Assembly (NCBI GenBank): GCA_950295325.1
Contig: OX485805.1
Coordinates: 40,039,501 to 40,103,500 of the forward strand
Reading direction: 5' to 3'
Source: Polytrichum commune
Taxonomy: Eukaryota; Streptophyta; Polytrichopsida; Polytrichales; Polytrichaceae
Length of the DNA: 64,000 bases
Of the stretch, positions 33,280-47,029 are shown one piece after another (the first letter of the stretch is position 1; each line of letters starts with the position of its first letter). Both the position numbers and the translations under genes were made by a program. Below the pieces are notes generated by a model. It was given only the letters and a program-made list of their open reading frames with translations. It was not told the origin of the DNA and did no database searches.

Positions 33280-34800
33280 TTATTGATACCCATGCATTCA
33301 CATGAATACCTAACCAACAATGGTACCGTGTTTTCTTCTCTACTTACCTTTACAAATGTTGTACAATTATTTGAAGAACATCTTTCCACAACTTGCACAA
33401 ATTTCTTGTAGCTAAGATTGAGGAGTCATACACCAAACAATATAAAAACCATATAATCAATTATCCTTCATAAGTATTTAGAATCTAGGAAGGTGATCAC
33501 ATTCTTCACCAAATTGTCTCATACATATATATTCCCTCCTTGTCGTATATACACGGAACAACTAATGTAAACCTACATCACTTGGCTTAAGCTCTCATCT
33601 TTATGATCACATGTGTGACTCGTCACCTCTTGAATATGAACACTTTGTCAACACAATTGGGACTAATTAACCTATATGCTCATTTAGCAATAAAAGAATT
33701 CGTCACATTGATAATGAAATAGATATTCATACGAGCTTCAAAATTATGAGGACAATGGCTACAATGTTGATTTAATTTTGTTAGCCATTTCATGCTATCT
33801 AATCATGTGATTGACAACATATGAGAACTAGCCATTAAAAGTTTCATTTTAGGCCCACTTATTTACAATGATGTGAAATTTGTCTAGGGAGTCTCATATT
33901 TGAATTGGAAATTTACTTCGTTACTTACTTGGAGCTTGTATGATTGTCATGTATGCCATGCACATGATAGCTTCAAAATGCTTAAGGTTATTGGAAGCTA
34001 ACACACTTCCAAACTCAAAGGTTTTTGAGTAACATAAATATCAACCCTTTGAGGCATGGAAAGGTTAAGAAAATAAATTACTGAGGTAAGCGGGCTTTGT
34101 GTGCGTGGTAAGTTGTGGATCTAAAAATAGATACTAAAAAGATAAGTGCGAAAGAGATTGGATTATATGCTCAAAATTTGTTAGCTATTATAAGCTCAAT
34201 TAGTCAACCCAATTGGAAAGACCTATATAATCGTTTAAGAAGGAAATAAGGAAAAAGTTCACTTTGATAATGAATAAGACATCCATGTAAAGTCCTAACT
34301 TTATTCTCAAAGTGACGCTGGCCTCATTTTGGACTATCTAATCGTCTCATTTTGATTGTGTCTCTAATATCCAAGGAGAAATGGACTTATATAGATAAAT
34401 AAAGTTGTAGGGCCTCTTTCCTTACAATCATGTGGGAGCTTACAATTACATGACACTAGAAGAAATATTGTTTGTTTCAACTATCCATTTTGACTCTACA
34501 AGAAGAAGATGTACAATGCATCAATTTAGTTGTCAACCATCCAACAATTGCAGATTTTTTTTCTTTTCTTTGGATGGCACCATATTGATATAAATGCACA
34601 TTTTTCTAGTGAGAGTTGCAATGGAGAGTTGAAATGGACAAGAATTGAGCATGTTGGTGATTTTTATGTTGTGTATAATCTTTAAATCACTATGAGTGTT
34701 CGCAAAATCAATTGAAGATTCATGGATGATGGGATGATATGGATAGAGTGACATCATACATCCACATTCCGCACATTCCACCCATCCGTAGCTCAAATCT
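33280..34800. repeat. Second long copy of the dispersed repeat family
   Basis: Colinear with 13970-15230: GATACCCATGCATTCA at 33285, CTACATCACTTGGCTT near 33575, GACACTAGAAGAAATA near 34450, GGAGAGTTGAAATGGACAAG near 34625. Also holds the module shared with 1650-1860 and 56590-56790 (near 34140-34300), without the G run. Confidence 0.65.
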
Positions 34801-35655
34801 TAATTTTTGATGCATGTGGCTCATTGAATGGGGACAAACTCTAGCCGACTTTATCACGAGAGTCCATAAGCCTTTATCATAGCATTGCCAAGTTTCATGC
34901 TTCCGCACCCTTTTTAAATAAAAGAAATGCTATGTACCACGTGTTCTTTGTTGTGGCACAAAGACTTAGGTAGTCGGTTTTTGAAATTATCAAGTGTTTA
35001 TTCCTAACCCTTGTCTATTGCCTATTGTATTGTTCTCTTGCCTAGCGTAAGTGACATGTGGATCTTAACAATGTTTTGATTATTAGTCCACAATGCTTTG
35101 CTTTGGTTAGTGAGCCTTGTACCTATCTTTGCTTTTGGAAAGAAAAAGTGTATGAAACAATTTACGGAAAGCCTAAATTTTTAATTCTGAATAGGCACTC
35201 AAAGGAGCCCACGACCTGGAAAGAAGAAAATAACCTTACCTGAAGCTTGGTAAAACATGATCATTGCCATACTCCCATTCATGTCGGTGTCAACCGGAAC
35301 ACTGATGTTATTTTTATTTAATTTATTGAATAGGAAATCTAGAAATAGACATGATAAAGTGGCTCATCTATAAGTAGCTGCCAGATCTCCCCCTTCATTG
35401 AACACAACTTCTCAATCCCTCTCCCCTGGGAGTGTGAAGTTTGATTGGCACCAAACTTAACAATTTTTGTTGTTAAGCTGCTTTACAGCGTTTTGGACTC
35501 CGCAAAATCACATTCACCTCTTGCGAAGTTGTGGTAATCTCACATTTTCAGGTTGGGAATTCGGAGCTCTCTCACCTTTTGATGGATCGTGTGTGTTGGG
35601 TGTTGTAGTCACAGCTCTCCTGAGTGTCACATTCTCGCATATATCACATTGCATC
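34801..35655. other. Region upstream of anthranilate synthase, no gene seen
   Basis: No convincing ORF. Base composition becomes less AT-rich after about 35400. May include distal promoter sequence of the next gene. Confidence 0.45.
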
Positions 35656-36480
35656 TCTTTTGTCTGTAGGTTTTTATCATATCTTCATCCCTGAGTGTTA
35701 CCAAACCAGTCTACTTTTTGGCATTCCTCCGAGTGTCGCAGTTGCTGCAATTTCCTCTGTTCTCCACATTTAATTCACATCTTGTGTCGAATCCTCCGAG
35801 GGTCAATTTCTTCCTCCTTCCTCTTCCATCTCTGGGTCTGTAGGGTTTAAGCATATCTCCATTCCCAAGTGTTGCACCACACAATCCCATGTTTTTGGGG
35901 TTTCTCTTGAATGTGCATTTATCGCTGTCTTCTTTCGTACCTGACAGCCTAGAAGTACAGGATTTACGGCGCGATTGTTGTTGTAGCACTGTGGACTTGC
36001 GAGCGCCTAAAATTCTGCTTCTTCGCAGTTTGAGGGTTTGTGGGAGCTCATCTTTCATCCCTGCATTTCGTTTGTCTGTAGGGTTTTGTCTAATATTCAT
36101 CGCCGAGTGTTGCAAAACTAATCTATTCTTCTCAATCCTCAAGCTGCCGCAGTTGTTGCAATTTCCTCTTTTCTCCACATTTTGATTCACATCTGGAGTT
36201 CCTCCTCCGAGGGTCAAATTCTTCCCCCCTCCTCTTCTAACTCTGGGTATGTAGGGTTTAAGCATATCTCTGTGTTTAAGTGTTGCACATCATATTCTCA
36301 TATTTTAGGGTCTCTCTTGAGTGCGCGGCTATAGTTGTAATTACCACTGTTTTCTTTCGTACCTGGCAGCCGAGAGTACAGGTTTAACGGCGTCATTCGA
36401 TCGTTGGACTGAAGACTTGTGAGCGAATCGAAATCCGCTTCTTCGCAGTTCGAGGGTATGTGCGGTAGTTTGCTGAACTT
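35656..36480 (+). repeat. Tandem duplication (~410 bp) in the 5' region of the anthranilate synthase gene
   Basis: Two copies, about 35660-36065 and 36070-36475: TGCAATTTCCTCT(G/T)TTCTCCACATTT, GT(C/A)TGTAGGGTTTAAGCATATCTC, TCTTTCGTACCTG(A/G)CAGCC and TTCTTCGCAGTT(T/C)GAGGG occur in each at about 410 bp spacing. Three TAGGGTTT motifs (35841, 36079, 36252), the reverse complement of the plant telo-box, lie within. Probably duplicated promoter or 5' UTR. Confidence 0.82.
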
Positions 36481-36563
36481 ACTCCATTGAGCGAGGAGGC
36501 ATTGCCCAAACCCCTCATGGTCATCCTCTGTCTGTCTATCTCCGGCACCCTTTATTAGAGAAT

Positions 36564-39500
36564 ATGGAGTGTCTCGTCGGCCATGGAAGCCGCCTGAGTG
36601 TCGGAGGAGGCGCTTCAGGCGTGGAGACACGCCGTGGTAGGAGTAGTGCTATAGCAGCCAACAAGGAGTATGTAGTCGCTGTCGGAGGAGGAAGAAGGAG
36701 AAATAAGAATTGTGGGGTTGGAGTTTCTTCGGTGAGTCGACGTGACCTCCTCCTTTCTCTTCATTCTGTCGTATTCTCCAATTGCCGAACTTGTGAGGTC
36801 CAGACAACCCGCATTACCTTCACGATTGCAGCTTGCAATTGAGCAGTAAAGATCTTGAGAGGCTAACTCCAGCTGCGGGCACGGACTCAGAAGCAGTGTT
36901 GCGAAGGGCACCGTGATTGTGGAGTTTGCATTATTTTCTCCTATTTTCTATCTCTATCCTCTTGTCATCGAAATGCCTTTTGTTGATTCGAACAAACATT
37001 ATGCAACATATATTTCTCTCATCCATAAGTGCATGCCTTCTTTGAGCTCCAATGTTCTCTTTCCAGCGTAGGTTCTTTATCTGCAACAGGATTGAAGAAT
37101 CATGCCTGGCAATAATGAGCACAATGACTGAAACGCTTGAATAGAAGGGTCTAAGGTCTGATCGTGTGAAATTCTAGGTTGGAGCTTGTGGGCGAGACTC
37201 CCGAAGACCTGTGATCTCATGCCGGGCTGTAAAGACCGCCGTGGACGCACCGTTAATCGAAAATGAAGAATCCTCTGCAGGAATTGGTATGCAGGTTTCC
37301 CCTGTCCAGCATCCACGACCCAGGTTTAGGGTTTATCTCGTCATCACGCCGACCACATTTTCCGTTTCCAGTTTCCAGTGTTTGCGGGAAACACTAATCC
37401 TGTTACTTGTGTGCATGAATTCTTCAGAGCAGGAGCAGTTTATGGAAGCCGCCCAACGAGGAAACTTGGTTCCCGTATATCGTCGCATTTTTGCTGATCA
37501 TTTGACACCAGTGCTGGCCTACCGGTGCCTCGTAAAAGAGGACGACAGAGAAGCTCCTTCTTTTCTCTTCGAGTCTGTGGAGAATGGAAAAAGTGTCAAC
37601 ATGGTGCGTACTGACTCTGCTCTTCTCCCTTCATTCCAGAAAGATGTCCACAAAGAGACGCAAGCTATTAATTTGATAAGCAGTAATTTTTTGCGAGAGA
37701 TCTCTAGTTTCTGTTGTGGATTCAGTGCAGAACTCACGTATGTGAGGTCATGCATGCTGATGCAGAATTTTGGGTTTTTGACAGGGTCGATACAGCATGG
37801 TGGGAGCTCAGCCATCCATGGAGGTCATTGGGAAGGAGGACCGCATCACGATATTGAACCACGAGAAAGGTACTCGCGAAGAGAGGGTGTCAGAGGATCC
37901 TTTGAACGAGCCCACAGCAATCGCAGCAAACTGGGAGCCAGTGAAAGTCGATGGCCTCCCTGATGTTTTCTGTGGTAATGTAGCTTGACACATGGTGCTT
38001 TCAAGATTTGATTACACAGCTTCTGTCTGATCCTCCTCCTTGATGCTTTCCTTTTCTTGTTATGTGGAAAACCAACAAAGACATTAATTGAAGCTTTTGA
38101 GACAGAAGAATTTAATGTGAATGCGGTATCGGTTGGCAGGAGGATGGGTTGGGCACTTCTCATATGATACAGTGAGATATGTGGAGAAGAAGAAAGTTCC
38201 TTTCTCCTCAGCTCCGCATGATGACCGAGGCTTACCTGACATCCACTTGGGGTTGTACAATGACGTGATGGTGTTCGATCACGTGACAAAGGTGAGTAAT
38301 CTCTTTAACTGCCCACCAGTTTCTTGAAATAGATTCATCACTGGAAACTTCCTCTTAAGCTTTTAGTTCTAGGGCTGGTAGCACAAAAGAGAAACAGTGT
38401 GTTAGTACTCACACACAGACACATTAGCTTTGCGCAAACAGATCCTTGTGCCTATATCAGTTGCTGTAGCTCTATGATGTCTGGAAAGTCAAATGTAAAG
38501 TGGATGGTGTTTGCATGTGGCAGTTGGTCTATGTCATACATTGGGTTCATGTAGACCAATTCGAAAGTGCCGAGTCTGCTTTCAAGGATGGGCGCAGACG
38601 GCTTGACATCCTGGTGGCTCGCCTTCAGCCGGTCGGAGGGTAACAGTTCCAACTCACACTTTGAAGACTGCCGTCATGTCAAACATAGCATTTATTTAGC
38701 TCTCAAAAATTAGGTGCTTGTAAGTTAGCAACCAATCTTTTGTTTCTTGTACTTCCAGGATTAAACTTTCAAGTGGGTCAGTGGAGATGTCCATAACGCA
38801 ATATGGGCCAACTGCAGTCAAGTCAAATTTTACCCATAAGGAGTTCATTGACTCGATTCTGCAAGTGAAGGAGCACATATTGGCAGGTGACATTTTCCAG
38901 CTCGTGCTGAGTCAAAGATTTGAGAGGCGGACATTTGCTGACCCGTTTGAAGTGTACCGTGCACTACGCATCGTGAATCCCAGTCCATACATGATCTACT
39001 TGCAGGTAGTGAATGTTCTTTACTTTCTCTTGTGTGTGGTGGAGTAGTTCAGAGATTACATTAGTGGTCCAGTTCCAATGACGTTGGTACATAGTTAGTT
39101 ACAAAGCTGCTATAGTGTTAGCAGATGATGGTCATCCTGGTTCTCTCTTTCGTTGCGGTTGTATCATTTCTGTGTTGTTTGGGTGTGCAGGCACGTGGTG
39201 CCATTATGGTAGCTTCCAGTCCAGAGATCCTCACCCGTATTGCCAAGGTATTGACAGCTGCTTCTCCTGACAAAGGAAATACAATTGCATGAGTAACTGG
39301 TGGTCATAGGATATTGTTATGTGTAAACCAGCCACTTAAACAGATGTTCTAAGTCTATCTTGTGTTGAGAAGCAGAGAAAGGTGGTGAACAGACCGTTGG
39401 CAGGAACTCGGAGACGAGGTAAGACTCCTGCAGAAGATCTGGCTATGGAGCAGGAGCTGCTTGCAGATGAGAAGGAGTGCGCTGAGCATGTCATGCTTGT

Positions 39501-41301
39501 GGACCTAGGTCGCAATGATGTCGGCAAAGTAAGCACAGCTTAATTTCATCCATCTTGGGTTCCATCTCAGTGCTTAAGCGTGCTTGTTAATGAGACATCT
39601 CCTTTCATCTTCAGGACTTCTACCTGGCAGTTAACAGTCATAGTCCTCTTCCACTCTTCATTTTAGGAGCTTTCTGTGTGATTCGGTTAAGTGTTTCTCT
39701 CCAGTGGGACACAGCACTGTCCCCTTGATTTTTTTATGGCTCCACAATAACAACTTAAGAGTAGAAATATCTCGAGTTGTGCTGTACAAATCTAACCTGG
39801 AGTTGTTTTGTAGGTATCGAAAGCTGGAACAGTGAAAGTTGAGAAGTTTATGGATGTGGAGCGATACTCCCATGTGATGCACATCAGTTCCACTGTACGT
39901 CTCTTGCCCATCACATTGTGTCTCTCCTTGTCAACTCACCATCTTTGGTCGCCTGTTTTTGATATTCTTGGATTCTGGAAATCAATCTTCAACAATATCA
40001 AAAATTATGCCTGGAGCGGTCATGTTTACACCAAGTTGGTTGGAAGTTCACTATTTCTGACAGATTTGCAATAACTGGAAGAGCAGGTGACTGGAGAGCT
40101 TCTGGATGAGCTTTCTAGCTGGGATGCACTGCGGGCGGCATTGCCTGTTGGCACTGTCAGTGGAGCTCCTAAGGTTAGTACCATTCTTTCTCAGCAATTT
40201 AAATTCATGAGCTTAAGTATTCAAACTGTCCAGAATTAGTGTACACCGTTACAGACGTTTCCAGATGCAAATCTCTTAAGTTCTCAATTTCTATTAAAGG
40301 ATCCTATTAAGAATTGTCTAACTGGGTGCCATCAAAGAGCATAGCAATGTTTTTTATGTTTATGGATTGAATTTCGCATTGGTTTTAGTACAATTCAACC
40401 TCAAGGAGATTACTTCCATTGCAATCCAGAGGTGTTGTACCAGAGCAACAATGAATACTTATGATGTAGTAGGATACACATTCTTGATAATGTGTGGAGA
40501 ATCTCGAAAGCTGATAATAGATCTGTGACAGGTTCGAGCAATGGAGCTAATTGATCAGCTTGAGCCAACAAGAAGAGGCCCATATAGTGGTGGCATTGGT
40601 GGTGTTTCCTTCACAGGGGACATGGACATTGCCCTGGCCTTGCGCACGATGGTGTTCCAGACTCAACAGAATGACACAATGTACAAGTACCAAGACGCAA
40701 ACAGTCGGCGCGAATGGGTTGTCCACCTCCAGGTCTGCCCCCCACCATTATCTCCGTAAAGTGAAAGAATGGAACACTTTAGACTTATGAGAAAGGGTGA
40801 GCTTTTGTGATGTCTATTGGATCCGCGGATCTGAAAAGAGGGATCATGCAGGTGGTTGTATAATAATGTAGTTTCCCTGTTCCAACAGATTCATTTTTCA
40901 ATCCATGTTTTTTTAATCTATAATGCAATCTTCCTATATTGCAAAACTCCTTTTCTAGGCAGTGTCCTTTGCAAAGGAATTTATTTCAGACCTCTGTACA
41001 ACACTTGGGCTTGGTACCGTCCTTGCATGTGTACAGTTTCATAGCAAATGATTTGATCAAATGCTGTATCAGCTAGTTTTCAATCATCAACCCATGCACG
41101 GAACAAAGTTGGCACTCAGAACAGTATGTTCAGTGGTGAAATATGTGCTGACCTTTTTGTCATGGTTTGTTGGACACACAGGCAGGTGCAGGGATTGTTG
41201 CCGATAGTGATCCAGAGAGTGAGTACCAGGAATGCATGAACAAGGCAGCGGGGCTTGGGCGGGCGATTGATCTTGCGGAGGCTGCTTTTGTTCAGAAGTA
41301 G
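36564..41301 (+). CDS. ASA1: Anthranilate synthase alpha subunit (component I), chloroplast precursor, 13 exons
   Basis: Converts chorismate to anthranilate, the first committed and feedback-controlled step of tryptophan synthesis, working in plastids with a glutamine amidotransferase beta subunit. Exons: 36564-36731 (Ser/Arg-rich transit peptide), 37178-37286, 37428-37603, 37785-37974, 38140-38291, 38524-38639, 38759-39005, 39191-39247, 39376-39528, 39814-39894, 40087-40173, 40532-40732, 41182-41301; total 1857 nt, 618 aa, all introns GT-AG with consistent phases. N-domain: [25 protein letters not shown] (inhibitor-site region). Chorismate-binding domain: [125 protein letters not shown]. Length fits plant ASA (about 590-620). 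The start of exon 2 is the least certain junction. Confidence 0.97.
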
Positions 41302-42522
41302 ACCTTCTTCACTGCCTTGCGAGGCTCCTGGCGTCCTTTCTTTCACCGATTTTCTCAGCCTGCAAAGCTTGAACAAAAAATCTAGTGAGTTAAGCGAAAT
41401 GGCTTGATTCGGAAGCAGATTTTTGTATTTTTCTCTTGTTTGGTAACCATTAAGTTGAATCAACTGAGGCATTAGTGAAGGGATTTCTACATATGTTTTA
41501 TCCTTGATGAACTAAACACTTGCAAAGCATGTGGGATCAAGCTATGAAAACTTGAACTTCGGAGTATTGTGGTTAGACAAGGTGTGTTTCAGACGAGTTA
41601 CCAAGTGTTTTCAGAATGAATGGATATGGATAGGTCTGTATTGACATTCCTAGTCTGGCTTCTCCCTTGCCATTTTTTGTGTCCCAAATGACATGCTGAC
41701 TTGCAATCTGGAAGCTGCTCACTCATGTAAAATTATCATGTGATGATAATGGTCTGCAAGTATCATAGCAGAAGCATGTTTTGTTCATGCAACCCAACCC
41801 CAGGACCCTGCCAACTCCTTATATAAGTTAGATACAGTTAGAATAGCTCACAGTATTGTAGAGCCTACAGTATTGCAGTACTCACTATGAACCAAGTTGT
41901 GGAGGGGCCCTTGTAAAAAAGAATAATACATACCAAGGAGATAGGTAGTGGCCATGAATGTTTTCACAGGACACATGCTGCTGGCGATAGGAATGCCGCT
42001 TCCAAGATCCTCAAATGAGCCAGGACTAGGTTGGTTTCTGCCTCCAGTTGGAAAGGACCTCTTGTCACAAGTGGAACTTTGATCATGACATAATATCATA
42101 TCATCTTGCTTGAGGTTAGGTTCTAATTTTTCATTGATAAGCAAGAGTTTATTGACAAGTTTATGATCTGCATTGCGGCATAGACAATAGCACATTGGCA
42201 CACCATTCCACCATGCTTCAAAGTATCCAGCAGCCAAGTGAACTCAAAAAACAAGGATGACAAAAATGAGAACTTTATTTCCTTGCAAGAAGGAAACAAT
42301 TCGTGTGACTTGATCACATCTTCCAAGAGTTTGGTCCACGACTCTCTGTTGGAACTGATGAGCTTGTGTTTCACATGGCACGACCAAACGGTACAGGAGG
42401 AGCACCTCACGAAAACGAGTCTAAGAACATCTAGACTTCATCTGTTTGAGGTAATAAAGCGTCGCAACTGGTCTCTATACTGCCGGCGCAAAATTACTTC
42501 AAGTGGTAAGCTAAATAAACGA
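41302..42522. other. Convergent intergenic region between anthranilate synthase and laccase
   Basis: Holds the 3' UTRs of both genes, which face each other. A minus-strand open stretch at 41848-42237 resembles nothing known. No repeats noticed. Confidence 0.5.
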
Positions 42523-45500
42523 TTAATGTGGAGTCTTCGTGTGTTTCTTGCAAGGTGGGTAATCCGGTGGAGGAGGAGGCAGTGTCTGATTGGGACCTAC
42601 TCCATCTTTCACCACAAATACCATCTCCATCCCCCAAGACAAGTGCATTTCTAGGTGGCAGTGAAAGAGCCATGCGCCTGCATTCACAAGCACAGAAAGC
42701 CGAGTTATTAAGCATAATGTTACAAAATGGTTCTAAGAATGTAATCATGTTAGTATTGCTTTTGGATTGACCTTGCTATTATATTTAACTTCAAACGACG
42801 TCTTCGTTATTGAGAAACTATGATAAGTTTCTCATGTAGAGTCCTAAACCATGTGCGAAAAGGTACCCGTGAATCATATTCAGGCGTAAATGAACCCTCA
42901 GGTCTTATGTGCTAGACATTTATGTGTTGATTGATAAGCAGGAATGCCGCTATCTTCGCTTTTCTTTTGTTTCGATTCTAGCATAACATTTCGCATTCTG
43001 TAAGGAGAGGGTATGGCATAGTCACCTGGATTGCTGGCTGTCCAGCGAAGTGCGACCCATCCTCCAGCTGGAACTCCGACAGTGTTACGTAGAGAAGGAT
43101 CAACAAGATTAAAACTACTAGAGTGCACCGAAGCATCGTAGTTGCCAGTTCCACTTCCTACAACATAGAAAGTGTGGCCATGAAGATGGAAGGGATGCAC
43201 ATCATAGACTAGGATTGCCGTGTCTTGCAGCACAATCTGCACATTCTCGTTGAAGTTAAGCGTTGTCACCTTCGTCCCGTGCTTGGGAGCTGTGTTACTA
43301 GGCACGACGCCAGTGAAGTTATAGTAATATAGCGGCTTGTCAGGGAATTCAGTGAAAATATTGTTAATCTGTCCAGGTACAAAAAATGCCTTCAGCAGCG
43401 ATGTGTTCCAGGGATTGTCGAAGGATATGTTGTTCACGGCCGCGGAATATCGACTGTTGTTTGTCCCTTGGCAAAGCTTCAAGGGTGGGCAGGAGTTGTT
43501 TGGCTCAAAAGCGTAACCAACAGTAAACAGCAGGTCTCGGTCAACTGATTGTGGCACCGAAGTCGTCTGCAATGTGTTGTTTACACTCCGGATCTTGTCA
43601 AGGAATGACTCCCTCGTGGCCGTATCATTATGTGCGGGAAGCGTTGGAAGATCGGGCATCTTGGATATATCAAAGGTGGGGTACTCAATTATCGCTGTAG
43701 TTGTAGTATTCGGGTACGTGAGATTTGGCACTATGGAGAATATTGTCGCCCCCATGTAGAATCTACCGCTTGTCCAGTTCGTGGTTAGCAGGACATCAGC
43801 TGTCTGTCCAGGAGACAAAAATATCAAATCTGTGGTGAAAGGCTTCACGTAGGAAGCGTCCATTTGTACAACTGTGAGTGAGTGATTGGCGACTCCAAAG
43901 TAGAAATTAACCTCCAGACCTGCATTGATGACGCCCAGGCGATAGGTTTTTCCAGGGAGAACGTTCAGCGTGAAGACTTCATCTGCAACCAGGATATCGA
44001 GCCGAAATGTCACAAAACTGAAACGCATCATGTTACTGAGGAAGGTTTTGAAACTTCATATAAGCACAGACCCATAACTCCAAGTAAACTAGCTGTAATA
44101 CTTGTGACTGTATATGATGCTTGGACGACTCGTCTAGACTCCAGCAATCGATCACCTAATTGATTGGATCAAATGGATCTGACTGGTTAGTTAATCATAT
44201 TGGATAGCTAGGACATAATTCGATCATGAGAACTCCGGTTGGCTCCGGGAATTTAACGATCTCAATGCCTGACCTGAAATCAAACTATTTATTAAACTGG
44301 CAACTGGAATGCAAATGGTGTGAATTAGTCGCCACTGATTGGTTTCAGGCAAGAAATCAACAGGCGGAAGAATATGGGGAGAGGGGAGAAAGTTCCCACG
44401 TACTTGCAGACTGATTGTACAGAGGTCCAGGAAATCCATTTATGGTTGCAGCGTTGGACACGTTAGGTGCACCGCCAGTTTTCAGAGCCAACTGCTCTAT
44501 TCCTAAAGTATCCATGTTCCACCACTCCCCTGCAACCATTAAGGAACACCAAGATCAGTTGTTCTTCTGCTGCTTGATGTTCATGTCAGGACATGTAGGA
44601 GCATTTGCAGAGCAAGTATGATGAAGCAGTCCAGAGCTGGTTATCCAGAAGACTGTTCATAGCCTTGCCAAGCGGGGAAATACTTTAGCATACAAATCAG
44701 TTGAAATCTGCGTCCAGGGCGCAGTCTTTCGATCTCGTTTGTGCAAGAGACGGACAAAGAAGCCATAGAAGAAAGTGTAATTGACTCCTAAAGTGTGTTG
44801 TAATCAAACACTAAGTGATATTGGTGGTAAGCCATGTGCTCATGTCAGAGCCTTGGACACATTTAATTGATCCGCAGCAACTAAAGTATGAATAGCAGCT
44901 CAAATGGATCGGACTGCTTAATTAGTTACCTACGAAACAGGCAATTCCATTCCCTTAGAAATTTGGAGAGAAGACCATACCTAACACGATAGGGATAGTG
45001 TAGTCAGGCTGAGGTTCAAATGGATACGCTACAGATGCTTGAGGGGCAATCACGAATGCTCCATGGAGAGTAGCCCGGAGCCATGTGATGTGTGCATGCC
45101 AAAGAAGTGTGCCTGTTTGCCCTGAAACAGTGAAGTTATGGTAATAGGACTTCCCTGGCTGGACTGGACATTGAGTGATGTACGCTGTTCCATCCGCCCA
45201 CGCTGTAAGAAACTGCCTCACACCATGCCTGCACAAAACACCATGTCAAAATCAATAGAACAGCAGTACTCTAACATGCATCTACATACTGAGATCAATC
45301 TCACTACTCCTAGCAATGTGGAGCTTATAATTACATATCCTTGAATCTGCACACAGCGCGCTACACACCGAACTCCCCAGTCCACACTATACGTCATTTC
45401 AGTCTCTAGCAGGGACAAAATCTGTATTCTTTTAAAAACTTTTACCAGATACACCTTCCTGTTACTTTCCTGTCTATTACTTCCTCTTTTCTCATGTTCA

Positions 45501-46433
45501 TGGACGGCAAAAAACTTTAAATAGTCAGACTGATTAGAATTTTGCAATCGAATTGTTCAACAAGAATATCAACAACTCTAAGTGAAGAGTACGACTAGGA
45601 AATTGCGGCGTTCTTAGTAGTAGAAACAGCGACGATGGCAGGGTTTCTACAAGTCATTATATGAAGGCAGAGTGGGCAGACATCGGGACTGCAATCGTAT
45701 TATTTCAGAGCTACTGTGTAAGAACTGGACAATTCTTGAATGCTTCTAGTTTTGCAATACTTGTGTTCCTGGATCTTGATACTTGAGCGCCAGTTGTAAG
45801 GAGGATGTGGATTTTCGACTACTTAGTCCTGATTAAGCGAAGAGACGCTATTAGAGTGTGCTTACCAATGAAGTGCAACTTCCTCTGAGCAGTTGTTGAT
45901 TACTTTGACCGACACTCGATCACCTTCATTGACGAAGATCGAAGGGCCTGGAAATTGGCCGTTTACAGTTATCAAGCGCTTTGTTGTGTTCAGTCGATGA
46001 ACATACGTAAACCCTACCTGCAAGAAAGCCAATCACCTTCAAAATTTTATTAGAATAACATGTGTGAGCGCCAAAGCATGTGGACTCTAGTACGAGATGA
46101 AACATAGTTGCACCATAAGCATAAACATTTTGAAATGGACTACACTACAACAATGTAGGTTAAAGCTCTTGATTCAGCAGCTCTCCGACGCTCTCAGACT
46201 AGGTGAGTTCAAAATTGGTCCAGCAACGACATTACATTGAATTCGTAGTACTTGGTTGGAGACGTCCAGGTCTTGGACATAGTCCCGGTCCCAGTTGTGG
46301 TTCCGCTTTGATCTTGGAATTCTGGACGCGATTGACAGAACGCACCTCGTGCAAGAAGAACTATGGACAGCAGAAGAGTAAGAAAGGGAACCATGTTGCC
46401 GTAGACCCGCCGCTTCACGTCAACACTCCTCAT
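42523..46433 (-). CDS. LAC: Laccase (secreted multicopper oxidase), 6 exons
   Basis: Oxidises phenolics such as monolignols in the cell wall, reducing O2 to water. Exons in order: 46433-46236, 46017-45866, 45228-44981, 44529-44404, 43982-43026, 42677-42523; 1836 nt, 611 aa, all GT-AG, phases consistent. Signal peptide: hydrophobic [20 protein letters not shown] from the second Met (46394). The first Met at 46433 adds 13 residues; either may be the start. Copper motifs: [20 protein letters not shown] and HCHLEMH. The residue ten after the type-1 Cys ([12 protein letters not shown]) is Met, the axial position. Also [40 protein letters not shown]. About a dozen NxS/T sites fit a glycoprotein. 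Ends CKKHTKTPH after a Pro run, slightly longer than usual plant laccases. Confidence 0.96.
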
Positions 46434-47029
46434 GACGTTGTTGAAATTAGCTCTCACTCCGTGCTTCACATAACCGATTGATCGACAACGAATTCAAGTC
46501 CTGCGCGCCAGTAGCAAAAACAAGGATTCCCAATTGATCTGAAGTGGCCCTAGCTCAGAGCTTTACTACGAACTAATTCTATCCACACCGTGGCTGCAGT
46601 AGGATTGATCCGGAAGCTTTAAGATCTATCACTTCTCAATGGCAATGCTTGCTGAATGTGCTAAAAACTGATCAGACTCCAAGAACAGGCTCTCAAGAAG
46701 GAACGATTCCTCCTATCTATTTGTCGCAGGCGAACATAACATGGAGCCTCTTATTTGAGATTATGCTCTTGACCAACTCATCCAAAGGAAATGGCAACCG
46801 AACTCTCTGCTGAAGCTCTAGAACCACTTCTAAGTCCCTTCTAAGTAGTTTCCTCCGAAGGTGTACATTGATCACTGAGCTCTCTCTTGGACCAAACTGT
46901 TCAGTTGTGTGCACTGTGAACGGATTGGTCTTCCGTCACTTATAAACTCGCAATTCTGTCAGTGTACCAGAACTAGAACCATCCCTCCCTCAGTATAGAC
47001 AGCGCTGCATCATTGATTGCCCCTGTTTC
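46434..47029 (-). promoter_or_regulatory. Immediate upstream region of the laccase gene
   Basis: A TATA-like GTTTATAAG (minus strand) lies near 46942-46950, about 510 bp before the first Met, which would imply a long leader or an unseen 5' UTR intron. No other gene seen. Assignment as promoter is by position only. Confidence 0.3.

Noticed and set aside
36615..36911. 98-codon minus-strand ORF
   Set aside because: Antisense to the transit-peptide exon of anthranilate synthase.
41848..42237. 129-codon minus-strand ORF between anthranilate synthase and laccase
   Set aside because: No domain, alternative start codon, and it lies where the laccase 3' UTR is expected.
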